This document shows positions 7,796-15,716 of a DNA stretch of 22,826 bases, piece by piece. This stretch comes from Litorivicinus sp. GTDB taxonomy: Bacteria > Pseudomonadota > Gammaproteobacteria > Pseudomonadales > Litorivicinaceae. A program made the position numbers and the translations under genes. The DNA is taken from assembly GCA_018402605.1 (NCBI GenBank), contig JAGYIK010000007.1, positions 1-22,826 of the forward strand, read 5' to 3'. Position 1 is the first letter of the stretch. Every line of letters begins with the position of its first letter. Under the pieces are notes generated by a model. The model was given only the letters and a program-made list of their open reading frames with translations, ran no database searches and was not told the DNA's origin.

Positions 7796-8602
7796 ATGAC
7801 ATTTACAAAACTGCTCAAGGGGCTGATTCCAGTCAGTCTGCTTGCAACGCTCCCATCGACGGCATTTGCCGCTGCGAACCTTGCATCAGACGACTTCGTC
7901 GGCATTTCATTTTGGCTTATTTCAATGGCGCTCATGGCGGCCACTGTGTTCTTCCTTTGGGAAACACAAAGTGTCGACGGTAAATGGAAGACGTCATTGG
8001 TTGTTTCAGGTCTTGTGACCTTTATCGCGGCCGTGCATTACTTCTATATGCGCGACGTCTGGGTTGCCACAGGTGAATCCCCGACAGTGTACCGTTACAT
8101 CGACTGGCTACTCACCGTGCCACTCCTGATGATTGAATTCTTCTTGATTTTGCGTGCCATCGGTAGCGCGTCAGGCGGCATTTTCTGGAGATTGTTGATT
8201 GGTACTTTGGTCATGCTGGTTCCAGGTTATCTGGGAGAAGCGGGTTACATCAACATCACAGTTGGCTTCGTAATCGGTATGCTCGGATGGTTCTACATTC
8301 TGTATGAAATCTTTGCCGGTGAAGCTGCGCAAATGGCAGCCAACGAAGCACCTCCAGCAGTCGCGAGTGCGTACAACACGATGCGCTGGGTTGTGACTGT
8401 CGGTTGGGCGATTTATCCGCTCGGTTATGTGTTCGGCTACTACGTCTACGTCGACGATGCTGGAAACACAACTGCCGCTGCAAGCCAAGCACTGAACATC
8501 GTCTACAACTTGGCAGACGTTGTGAACAAGATCGCATTCGGTCTGTTGATTTGGTACGCCGCGACTTCCGAGTCGAAAAAAGCAGTACCAGCTACTGCGT
8601 AA
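7796..8602 (+). CDS. Proteorhodopsin, green-type light-driven proton pump
   Basis: A retinal-binding seven-helix protein of 268 residues that pumps protons outward across the inner membrane in light. A signal peptide (about residues 1-25, ending AFA) precedes the helices. Diagnostic residues, by match to the green proteorhodopsin family: His81, Arg100, Asp103 (Schiff-base proton acceptor), Thr107, Leu111 (the green-tuning position 105), Glu114 (proton donor), Asp241, and Lys245 for the retinal Schiff base. Asp-Thr-Glu at the pump triad indicates a proton rather than a sodium or chloride pump. The loop before the last helix is about eight residues longer than in the classic SAR86 protein. The ATG at 7796 has a perfect AGGAGG 6 bases upstream; the GTG at 7778 is less likely. 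A strong terminator follows. Confidence 0.97.
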   Translation: MTFTKLLKGLIPVSLLATLPSTAFAAANLASDDFVGISFWLISMALMAATVFFLWETQSVDGKWKTSLVVSGLVTFIAAVHYFYMRDVWVATGESPTVYRYIDWLLTVPLLMIEFFLILRAIGSASGGIFWRLLIGTLVMLVPGYLGEAGYINITVGFVIGMLGWFYILYEIFAGEAAQMAANEAPPAVASAYNTMRWVVTVGWAIYPLGYVFGYYVYVDDAGNTTAAASQALNIVYNLADVVNKIAFGLLIWYAATSESKKAVPATA

Positions 8603-8608
8603 ATGAAT

Positions 8609-8634
8609 CGGAGCCCCGCTGGGGCTCCGTTTTT
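8609..8634 (+). terminator. Strong intrinsic terminator after proteorhodopsin
   Basis: CGGAGCCCC (8609-8617) and GGGGCTCCG (8621-8629) form a perfect GC-rich stem of nine pairs with a GCT loop, followed by five T. It begins six bases after the proteorhodopsin stop, so most transcripts should end here and crtE would depend on read-through or its own start. Confidence 0.9.
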
Positions 8635-8669
8635 CATCCACTCTGACGAGCAGAGTCGATGAAAAACGG
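8627..8669. repeat. Long inverted repeat overlapping the terminator T-run
   Basis: Twelve pairs (CCGTTTTTCATC with GATGAAAAACGG), one C-C mismatch and six more pairs (ACTCTG with CAGAGT) enclose a loop of five bases, ACGAG. The left arm contains the T-run of the terminator at 8609-8634, so the two structures compete over 8627-8629 and over the T-run. Possible roles are a bidirectional terminator, a transcript-end protector or a read-through switch for crtE. Confidence 0.75.
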
Positions 8670-8717
8670 ATGTGAAAATAAGAAAAGCCAAGGATGGAAA
8701 CGCAATGAGGGATATCG

Positions 8718-9608
8718 ATGCCAACATTCGATTTCAACCAACTCACACAAGACCTGCAGTTGCTTGAGCAACGGTTACAGCAATTAGGCGCCCAGCCTGT
8801 CCTCAGCGAACAGAGCCTAAATCAATTGTTTTGCCAGCACCTCGCCTCCGGTGGCGCACGAACACGCGCAATGCTTGCACTCGCTGCGGGCCAGACCATT
8901 GGTCTACCAGACCCAGTGCGATTTTCTATTGCCTCAGCTGTTGAACTATTGCACCAAGCCTCGCTAGTCCACGACGATATTCAAGATCGGGATCCGGTGC
9001 GACGTGGTCAGGTTTCGGTGTGGAAGTCAGCCGGCGAGTCGGCTGCGATTTGTCTGGGCGATAATTTGATCGCGGCCGCTTTTGAGAGCCTCACCGATTT
9101 GCCAGAACCCTTCTCGCATCAACTCCCGCGCTTGGTCGTCATGCTGTCCCGCGGAGTCAGTGTGATGGCCGCAGGCCAAACCCTCGACTGCCAATGGACA
9201 CCCGAAACGCCGATGTCTTTTGCCGATTACGAACATATCGTACGCCACAAAAGTGGTCCCTTACTCGGCCTGCCAATCGCGCTGACTTTGGCGGTCAACG
9301 GCGGTGACGATAATCAAGTGGCGCGGATCCTTCATGGCGCATCGTCGATTGGGGTCGCCTACCAGCTTGCCGATGACTTTGTAGACCGAGAAGAAGACCG
9401 CGGTGCACGCTTAAATGGCTACTGGGTGATTAGTGCCCATGAAGGTTGTGAGCAGGATGCAGAATATCGTCTGCGGGCACGATTCGAATGGCATCTCGAG
9501 CAAGCGCGCGCGTCTGTCGCGTCGCTACCCACATTTTGCATCGATGCGTTCAACGTGTTGATCGATGCTTTGCAACAAAAGTATCCCAGTTTACAGGCAG
9601 CCGCATGA
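8718..9608 (+). CDS. crtE: CrtE, geranylgeranyl diphosphate synthase
   Basis: A trans-isoprenyl diphosphate synthase of 296 residues that condenses isopentenyl diphosphate to C20 geranylgeranyl diphosphate in the cytoplasm. The first aspartate-rich motif is DDIQD (86-90) and the second DDFVD (218-222), both binding diphosphate through magnesium. The usual GGKRxRP substrate motif reads GGARTRA here (45-51), so the lysine is absent; I regard this as a variant within this group of synthases. The start has GAGGGA 5 bases upstream. It is the first gene of crtEIBY-blh-fni, placed behind the proteorhodopsin terminator and a long hairpin. The stop overlaps the crtI start (ATGA). Confidence 0.93.
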   Translation: MPTFDFNQLTQDLQLLEQRLQQLGAQPVLSEQSLNQLFCQHLASGGARTRAMLALAAGQTIGLPDPVRFSIASAVELLHQASLVHDDIQDRDPVRRGQVSVWKSAGESAAICLGDNLIAAAFESLTDLPEPFSHQLPRLVVMLSRGVSVMAAGQTLDCQWTPETPMSFADYEHIVRHKSGPLLGLPIALTLAVNGGDDNQVARILHGASSIGVAYQLADDFVDREEDRGARLNGYWVISAHEGCEQDAEYRLRARFEWHLEQARASVASLPTFCIDAFNVLIDALQQKYPSLQAAA

Positions 9609-11113
9609 GCTCCTCCGCACTTGTCATTGGCTCCGGATTCGGCGGCATCGCAAGTGCGCTGAGACTGCGGGCGCTTGGCCTCGATGTGCAATTGATCGAG
9701 AAACTACCCAGTATTGGTGGTCGTGCCCAAGTTTTTGAACATGGCGGATATCGGCATGATGCGGGACCCACGGTCATCACCGCGCCTTTTTTATTCGATG
9801 AGCTGTTCGCTCTCTTTGGCGAGGACCGCGCCGACCATATTGAATTTCGGCCCCTGAAGCCATGGTATCGATTCGTTTTCCCTGATGGCGATCACTTTGA
9901 TTACGGTGGCACACTCGAAGACACCCTGGCCGAAATCGAGAGAATTCATCCGCCGGACTGCGATGGCTATCTCGCCTTAGTTGAGCAATCCAAAGCAATC
10001 TATGACGTCGGTTTCAGTCAGTTGGCGCATGAGCCCTTTCATCAGATCGGAACCATGCTGAAGCAATTACCGCAGCTTGCACGCCTCCGCAGTGATCGGA
10101 CCGTCTGGGAAATGGTGTGTCGGTATCTCACCCATGACAAGTTGCGCCAGGCGTTTTCCATCCAGCCGCTCTTAGTTGGCGGCTCGCCATTCGATACCAC
10201 GAGTATTTATGGATTGATCCACTACCTCGAGCGCGCCTACGGGATTTATTTTGCGATGGGCGGCACCGGTGCATTGGTAAACGCGCTAGAGGCATTAATG
10301 CGCCGTCAAGGTATTACGATTCGGACCCATACCGAAGTGAAAACACTGCATACCGAGGGGCGTCACGTCAAAGCCGTCGAACTTGCATCGGGTGAACAAT
10401 TGAACGCGGATCACATCGTGTTTAATGGTGACCCCATGTATCTGTACCGACACATGATGGCCAATCAAAATTTACCGCTGTCAACGCGGCTAAAGCGCGA
10501 TCACAGTAAGTTATCTATGGGCCTTTATGTGCTTTTCTTTGGCACGGATCGGACCTATCCCGAGGTGGCCCATCACACAATCTGGATGGGACAGCGATAC
10601 CGTGAGTTACTCGATGATATTTTTCATCGGCAGCTGCTGTCTGATGATTTTTCCCTGTATGTGCACCGACCCACAGCAACCGACCCCTCATTTGCTCCGG
10701 ATGGGCATGATAGTTTTTACGTCCTAGCGCCTGTGCCGCACCAGGGTTCCGGAATCGATTGGGAGATTGAGGAACCGAAGCTCCGTCAAAGGATCATTAG
10801 AGCCCTCGATGCCACCTTGCTCCCTGACTTGGCTGCACATATCCAGGCGCCTTTTGCGATGACACCCGATGAGTTTTCAGCGCAGTACCTGAGTCATCAG
10901 GGTGCTGGATTTTCGATTGCACCCTTATTTACACAATCCGCATGGTTTCGCTTCCACAACCAATCGGAAGGTTTTGACAATTTGTTTCTCACGGGTGCCG
11001 GTACGCACCCCGGAGCGGGTATGCCCGGCGTGATCTCATCGGCCAAGGTTGTTGAGCGGCTGGTCCAAGAACGCATCACGCAGGAGATGGCGGCAACGCC
11101 AGCAGCGCTATGA
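9605..11113 (+). CDS. crtI: CrtI, phytoene desaturase
   Basis: A FAD-dependent desaturase of 502 residues that converts phytoene to lycopene at the membrane. The N-terminal dinucleotide-binding fold reads VIGSGFGGIASALRLRALG, followed by GGRAQVFEHGGYRHDAGPT, and the C-terminal FAD motif reads LTGAGTHPGAGMPGVISSA. The frame is open upstream to 9488, inside crtE, but the ATG at 9605 places the Rossmann motif at the N-terminus and overlaps the crtE stop, so it is the start. The stop overlaps the crtB ATG. Intact and full length. Confidence 0.96.
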   Translation: MSSSALVIGSGFGGIASALRLRALGLDVQLIEKLPSIGGRAQVFEHGGYRHDAGPTVITAPFLFDELFALFGEDRADHIEFRPLKPWYRFVFPDGDHFDYGGTLEDTLAEIERIHPPDCDGYLALVEQSKAIYDVGFSQLAHEPFHQIGTMLKQLPQLARLRSDRTVWEMVCRYLTHDKLRQAFSIQPLLVGGSPFDTTSIYGLIHYLERAYGIYFAMGGTGALVNALEALMRRQGITIRTHTEVKTLHTEGRHVKAVELASGEQLNADHIVFNGDPMYLYRHMMANQNLPLSTRLKRDHSKLSMGLYVLFFGTDRTYPEVAHHTIWMGQRYRELLDDIFHRQLLSDDFSLYVHRPTATDPSFAPDGHDSFYVLAPVPHQGSGIDWEIEEPKLRQRIIRALDATLLPDLAAHIQAPFAMTPDEFSAQYLSHQGAGFSIAPLFTQSAWFRFHNQSEGFDNLFLTGAGTHPGAGMPGVISSAKVVERLVQERITQEMAATPAAL

Positions 11114-12006
11114 GCAAAGCACAGTTAAAACAACACGGAAAAACCTTTCACTTTGCGAGTCGGTTCTTGTCTTCACGGGATCTTGAAGCGGCTTCGGTGC
11201 TCTATGGATTGTGCCGAGAAATCGACGATATCGCCGACCTCAACCGTGATGGGTCTCACGCGAATCACCTGTTGTCGGAACTCATCACCGCTTTAAAACA
11301 CTGCGACCGCTCGCACCCCATGGTTTGCCGCGCGCTCAGCATTGAGCCGGCCATCGATCTCGAAGTATTGGTCGAACTCATCGAGGGTGTGATGACGGAT
11401 ACGGGGACCGTGCGGATTACCAGCGAATCCGAACTTTTGCGCTATTGCTATCAGGTCGCGGGGACCGTCGGACTTCTTATTTGCGATATCTTTCAGGTAC
11501 ATGATTTACGCGCTCGCCATCACGCGGTTGATCTCGGTATCGCCATGCAACTCACCAATATCGCGCGTGATGTGATCGAAGATGCCAAGAGCGATCGACG
11601 TTATCTCCCATCCGATGACATCGGCAACATCGAACCCAGCGCAATTTTACCACCGAGCCTTGCGCAGGCAGCTGCCATTCAAGATGGTGTCGCAAAGTTA
11701 CTCGTGGAAGCCGAGCTTCGATATGAATCCGGCTTATCTGGTCTTCCATTTCTGCCACCGCGGGCTCGGATGACCATCTTGGTTGCGGCGATGGTCTACC
11801 GCGAGATCGGTATTGTGATTGCCGATCGAAATTTTGATGTATGGCAACCGCGGGCGTACACCAGTCAGAGTCGGAAGTGCATCACAGCGGCACGCAGCAT
11901 ACTGACCTTCGCCTTTGATCGGCGTATTCATCGCTACCGCGGACCACATGACGCTCGATTGCATCTTGGCCTCCCAAACAGGCCCGGCGTGCATCTAGCG
12001 ATCTAA
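11110..12006 (+). CDS. crtB: CrtB, phytoene synthase
   Basis: A squalene/phytoene synthase family enzyme of 298 residues that joins two geranylgeranyl diphosphates into phytoene. Both aspartate-rich motifs are present: DDIAD at 39-43 and the region NIARDVIED around 150-158, followed by the conserved RRYLP. The start overlaps the crtI stop (ATGA), and its TAA shares a base with the crtY ATG (TAATG at 12004-12008). Intact. Confidence 0.95.
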   Translation: MSKAQLKQHGKTFHFASRFLSSRDLEAASVLYGLCREIDDIADLNRDGSHANHLLSELITALKHCDRSHPMVCRALSIEPAIDLEVLVELIEGVMTDTGTVRITSESELLRYCYQVAGTVGLLICDIFQVHDLRARHHAVDLGIAMQLTNIARDVIEDAKSDRRYLPSDDIGNIEPSAILPPSLAQAAAIQDGVAKLLVEAELRYESGLSGLPFLPPRARMTILVAAMVYREIGIVIADRNFDVWQPRAYTSQSRKCITAARSILTFAFDRRIHRYRGPHDARLHLGLPNRPGVHLAI

Positions 12007-13045
12007 TGGACACACCCTGGGTACACATTGTTGGCGGCGGTCTTGCTGGGCTCTCATTGGCTCGCGAAATCGCGCGCTTTCCGCACTTACCCGGTCGCGT
12101 CGTTATCTCTGAGTCGCGCAAAGACTATACCAATGACCGTACCTTCAGTTTTTGGTTGCGCAAAGATCAACAGGCCTTCTTAAAGCCACAGTCGACCCAT
12201 CGAGCATGGTCAATTGGCGATGCCAATTCACAACGTGTCATGGTTGGAGACACCTATCATTACGGCACGCGGAGTGCGGAATCGTTTTACACCGATGCAA
12301 TGCAGATCATTGCCGCACATCCCCAGATCGAGTGGCGCCATGAATCGGTGGATTTTGCACCGACAGCACAGTGCGTCTTTGATAGTCGCCCACCAAATCT
12401 GAAGAGTTTTGAAGTCACCCAGAGTTTCCACGGGATTGTTGCAAAGACCAGGCATCCCCATGGTATCGAACATGTCAGCTTAATGGACGACCTGAAAGTG
12501 ACCGACAACGGCATCCGATTTCGCTACCTCATCCCGCTGTCAGACGATCACGTGCTTGTGGAGCATACCGATTTTACGTCAAAGGCAACGGAGTTTGCCG
12601 TGCTCCGAGACGCAAACGAAGCGTGGCTCACACAAACTTTTGCTACCCAATGGGAGTGCACTCGCACAGAACAGGCCCATATCCCGATGGGTGTGCGGCC
12701 GATTCAAGAACATTTCGGATTCCGATCGGAACACGGGGCGCAATGGCGCGCGATGCAACAGGGTACAGTTACGTCCGAACCCAATATTGGGCGCAACGGG
12801 CAGCCGCTCAACTTGTTAGGGAGCGCAAATGTGACCCCTATCGCCCGCCTGCGGGTGAACGCTGGATGGATCGTCTGCTGTTGAAACTGGATTCAGGAGC
12901 GACCCGACACCGTGCCGGCTATCTTCGCGCTTAGCGAACTAGTCTCGCCTGATGTGTTTGCGCGCTTTATGATGCATCCAGACGCTGGGCGATGCGTTGC
13001 GCGTGATTTTCGCGTCGCCGAAGAAACCGTTCATCTGCGCCCTAA
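12006..13045 (+). pseudogene. crtY: CrtY, lycopene beta-cyclase, frame-disrupted in its 3' third
   Basis: CrtY converts lycopene to beta-carotene. The first 240 or so residues are clean: the N-terminal flavin-type motif HIVGGGLAGLSLA, then FDSRPP, LMDDLKV and FRYLIPLSDDHVLVEHTDF, ending in IPMGVRPIQEHFGF. From about 12730 the frame changes at least three times (near 12730, 12887 and 12976). The expected C-terminus survives in alternating frames: RDATGYSYVRTQYWAQRAA, YRPPAGERWMDRLLLKL, SPDVFARFMMH and LGDALRVIFASPKKPFI. The stop is probably the TAA at 13043-13045, just before blh, but this needs one more frame change. Protein identity is certain; whether the breaks are real is not. Confidence 0.85.
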
Positions 13046-13048
13046 GAG

Positions 13049-13808
13049 ATGCCAATGGATTTAAGTTTAATACTGGCCGCCTGCGTGGTGTCCCTTGTGG
13101 GCCCTTCCGCATGGCGCACTGGATCGGTCATTGCCAAACGGGTGGGATTGGTGCGACCCATCCACATGCTGATGTTCCTCGGTGGATACGCACTGCTGGT
13201 CGCCTCTGTTGTGGGTCTCTGGGTTCTCATTCCACAATGGGCCTTGAGCGGATTTCTGCTGGCTTCAGCATCTCCACTTTGGTAGGGATTGGCAACGGTG
13301 ATCCGGCTATGGCGGCTGGCCATATGGTGCGCTGGTGCTGTCTCTCCCGCTGTTGTTTCACAGCGATGGTGTCTGATCGCATTTTTCGTTTTAGTGTTCG
13401 ATCAGTCAACGCAGATGCCTATTACCCGTGCTTGCTTTGGGCCGGCTGTCATCGGTCGTGCTACTTGTGATTGAGCGTGGAATTGGCCGTCGGTCGTTGG
13501 ATGGAGCTTGGCCTGTTGGCTCTCACTGCGTGGCTATTTGAACCCTTGTGGTTATTTCGTATTTTATTTCTGCGCACTGCACAGTCCGCGACATCTATTC
13601 AGTGAATTTCAAAAAAAATCCCCAGAGTTTGGCGTCTGATCGTTTTCATGAGTCATGCTCTCAATCACAATGTTCACCCTGCGATTTGGCATTTTGTCGG
13701 CTCGCATCTCGAAATACACTACGACGACATCAGCATCTTGATGTACCAGATCATCTTCATTGATTGGCAGCGCTCACGGTGCCATATGCCTGGTGGATCG
13801 AGCGTTGA
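13049..13808 (+). pseudogene. blh: Blh, beta-carotene 15,15'-dioxygenase, heavily frame-disrupted
   Basis: Brp/Blh-family membrane enzymes cleave beta-carotene into two retinal molecules. Single-frame translation hides the family, but hopping frames recovers its signatures in order: LPHGALD (an extra C in CCC near 13104), then GGYALLVASVVGLW, HFGRDWQ, GGWPYGALVLSLPLLFHSDG, YFCALHSPRHLFSEF, and MSHAL with a final hydrophobic helix ending WWIER and a TGA at 13806-13808. The histidine-bearing words HGALD, HFGRDW and LHSPRH are the expected iron-ligand regions. The TGA overlaps a fni ATG (TGATG). The reconstructed length, about 253 residues, fits. If the breaks were real, the proteorhodopsin would have no local source of retinal. 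Confidence 0.8.
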
Positions 13809-14786
13809 TGAACGCGCGATTGATCGCAAAAACGGCCACATTGATTTGGCCTTGGCGCAGGAGATTGATCCTGACTTGCGCGCTGGCGTCTGAAACACGT
13901 ACCTGAGGTTAACTTTCAAGAGATCGACCTCGTACCGCTTTTCTCGGACAGCGACTCAACGCACCCATTTTCGTCAGCTCCATGACCACCGGCGCGAGCC
14001 GAACGCATTAACCAGTCTCTCGCAATCGCGTGTCGCGAACTGGGTTGGCCATGGGCGTGGGGTCCCAGCGGATTGCACTGGAGACGGCAAATCAAAGTGG
14101 CATTAATCGATCCATTCGCGAGTGCATCGGTCGCCAGCCCTTGATGGCCAATTATGGTGCGATTAACCTCGCTGGACTCACCCATCCGAGTGAATTGAAG
14201 CCAGATTACCCGACCCACTTGAAGCCGATGGACTCATCTTGCATCTCAATCCGATGCAGGAAATTCTGCAACCACAGGGTGATACCGATTGGCAGTATGT
14301 GATCGACCGCATCCATCAGGTCTGCGAATGGTCACCCATCCCTGTGATTGTCAAAGAAGTGGGCTTTGGGCTCGACCAGAGTCTGCACGCATGTTGCGTG
14401 ATGCTGGAGTGGCTGTGCTGGATGTGGCTGGCCGGGGCGGCACGCGCTTTGATCAAATCCGAAAGACAATTGGCCGTGCTGGCCAGCGACTCCCAAACAG
14501 CGAGCGCATTCAGATTGGGGTTATTCGACTGTCGAATCGCTGGAGCTGGTTCGCCTGGAAAACTGCATTGTGGGCCTCAGGCGGCATTCGACACGGGGTC
14601 GATGTGGCTAAAGCATTGTGCCTTGGGGCGAGCGCATGCGGTATCGGAGAGGCGCAGTACCCGGCCGCACTCGACTCACCGGCAGCAACGATCGAATTTC
14701 TTCAGCAAATGATCTTTGATATCCAAGTTGCCTGCTATGGTTGTGGCATCGCCTCAACCGATGAATTCACGGCAAACACAACTTGA
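13808..14786 (+). pseudogene. fni: Fni/Idi2, type 2 isopentenyl-diphosphate isomerase, frame-disrupted
   Basis: This FMN enzyme interconverts isopentenyl and dimethylallyl diphosphate, feeding CrtE. Family words appear in order over several frames: RKNGHIDLALAQ, FLGQRLNAPIFVSSMTTG, MGVGSQRIALE, HLNPMQEILQPQGDTDW, PVIVKEVGFGL, DAGVAVLDVAGRGGT, and the FMN-phosphate loop ASGGIRHGVDVAKAL. The ATG at 13808 overlaps the blh stop but needs a one-base shift before about 13830; the ATG at 13786 is the in-frame alternative. At least five frame changes occur. The stop TGA is at 14784-14786. The reconstructed length, about 326 residues, is near that of the family. It closes the retinal biosynthesis set. 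Confidence 0.85.
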
Positions 14787-14800
14787 GTGGGAACAAAGCA

Positions 14801-15082
14801 ATGCAATGGAATGAACAAGCATGGACCGACGCAGATGGCACGACCTGTCGCCTAAGCGCAGAGCATGATGGCCGCTATCAGCTGGAGATTGGTGACGCGA
14901 CCCTCGTGATCGGAGACCAACAGGCACTTCGCGACCTGCAAAAAGCGATCGAGCTGGTCCAAAATGACGCAACCAGCGTCTTGACTGAAACTCCACCGAA
15001 AACGATTCCATCGGCCTCGTGGCACCGGCCCGATCCGTCGATCTTTCATTCCCGACAAAGGTCCGAAATGCCATTTTTATGA
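14801..15082 (+). CDS. Small protein of unknown function downstream of fni
   Basis: A protein of 93 residues that I do not recognise. It starts 14 bases after fni and so is probably co-transcribed. The N-terminal 60 residues are acidic and look like a compact alpha/beta domain (DGRYQLEIGDATLVIGDQQALRDLQKAIELV); the remainder is proline- and serine-rich. TTG at 14783 is a longer alternative start. The C-terminus is doubtful: after about 15040 another frame reads RRSFIPDKGPKCHFYDGVLS and ends at 15140, which looks more protein-like, so one more frame change may lie here. No signal peptide or clear membrane helix in the called frame. Function unknown. Confidence 0.5.
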   Translation: MQWNEQAWTDADGTTCRLSAEHDGRYQLEIGDATLVIGDQQALRDLQKAIELVQNDATSVLTETPPKTIPSASWHRPDPSIFHSRQRSEMPFL

Positions 15083-15140
15083 TGGTGTTTTGTCGCAATC
15101 GTCATTCTTCTCGATCGACGCGATTCGACTCCTGTCTTGA

Positions 15141-15554
15141 ACAGTCGACCGGGACAGAAACCTCCCCAAGCGCGCCGATATCATCAAAACTCATGGCAAA
15201 AATCTGTTGAATCAATTCCCTCAGATAAATATGACCAAAGTCGAATGCGAGCACCATTTGCTCAAACGACCCGCAAACACACACCTTTTGTACAATCATC
15301 GAGCTGAATCAATAATCAGGAGAACATGCTGGAAACGCCCGATTTATAAGGCCTTTTAACCCCTTTTCTTCGGCCATGACATCAAATTGACATGAATTCC
15401 CTTCGTAAAGAACAACTCAATTCGGTAAAAGTGCGGTTAGGGTATTTGAATCGTTTCTTTGGACACTTGCGAACGAGGTGCGCGGAATCGTTGCCCTACG
15501 CGATTGTATTCTGTACATTTTTTGCCAAACAACATCTATACCATAGGGACACAG
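15141..15554. other. Gap without a supportable gene
   Basis: This stretch of 414 bases has short open frames on both strands, none with a recognised domain. It holds an isolated TTGACA (15387-15392) without a good -10 at the right distance, and a weak promoter candidate at 15491-15519. It borders the second damaged patch, so a small gene broken by frame errors cannot be excluded. Confidence 0.4.
15491..15519 (+). promoter_or_regulatory. Weak promoter candidate before the Ig-like repeat protein
   Basis: TTGCCC (15491-15496), 17 bases, TACATT (15514-15519). Four of six matches in each element. It lies 35 bases before an ATG at 15555 that has AGGGA 5 bases upstream. Position is sensible; sequence support is weak. 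Confidence 0.28.
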
Positions 15555-15716
15555 ATGTATCCAAAGTGCCCTGAAGGCCCAAGTTTCAGTGATGGCGTTG
15601 ATGCTTTCTGCGCCGTATGTTTTGGCTGACGTGAACACACAATCAGGGCCAAAGAACAGGCTGAGCGTGCAGCCGCTGCAGCCTCTATCGCAGCTGAGCA
15701 GGGTCGAGTCGGGCGT

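Noticed and set aside
8171..8746. 191-codon minus-strand frame opposite proteorhodopsin
   Set aside because: It is antisense to a certain gene, crosses the terminator stem, and has no family features.
15102..15299. 65-codon minus-strand frame starting MIVQKVCVCG
   Set aside because: Composition is protein-like, but there is no Shine-Dalgarno, no recognised domain, and it overlaps the probable 3' end of the gene after fni.
15326..15349. Eight-codon mini-frame after an AGGAG, possible leader peptide
   Set aside because: The spacer is only three bases, no regulatory codon run or hairpin follows, and the region borders the error-prone patch.
15387..15415. Perfect TTGACA as a -35 box
   Set aside because: At 16-18 bases downstream there is no acceptable -10, and no gene starts close behind it.
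15080..15629. TGA read as an amino acid (TGA at 15080-15082 and 15627-15629 interrupt otherwise open frames)
   Set aside because: TGA clearly serves as stop in many ATGA overlaps here, and both sites are in or beside the patch with frame errors; no selenocysteine element seen.
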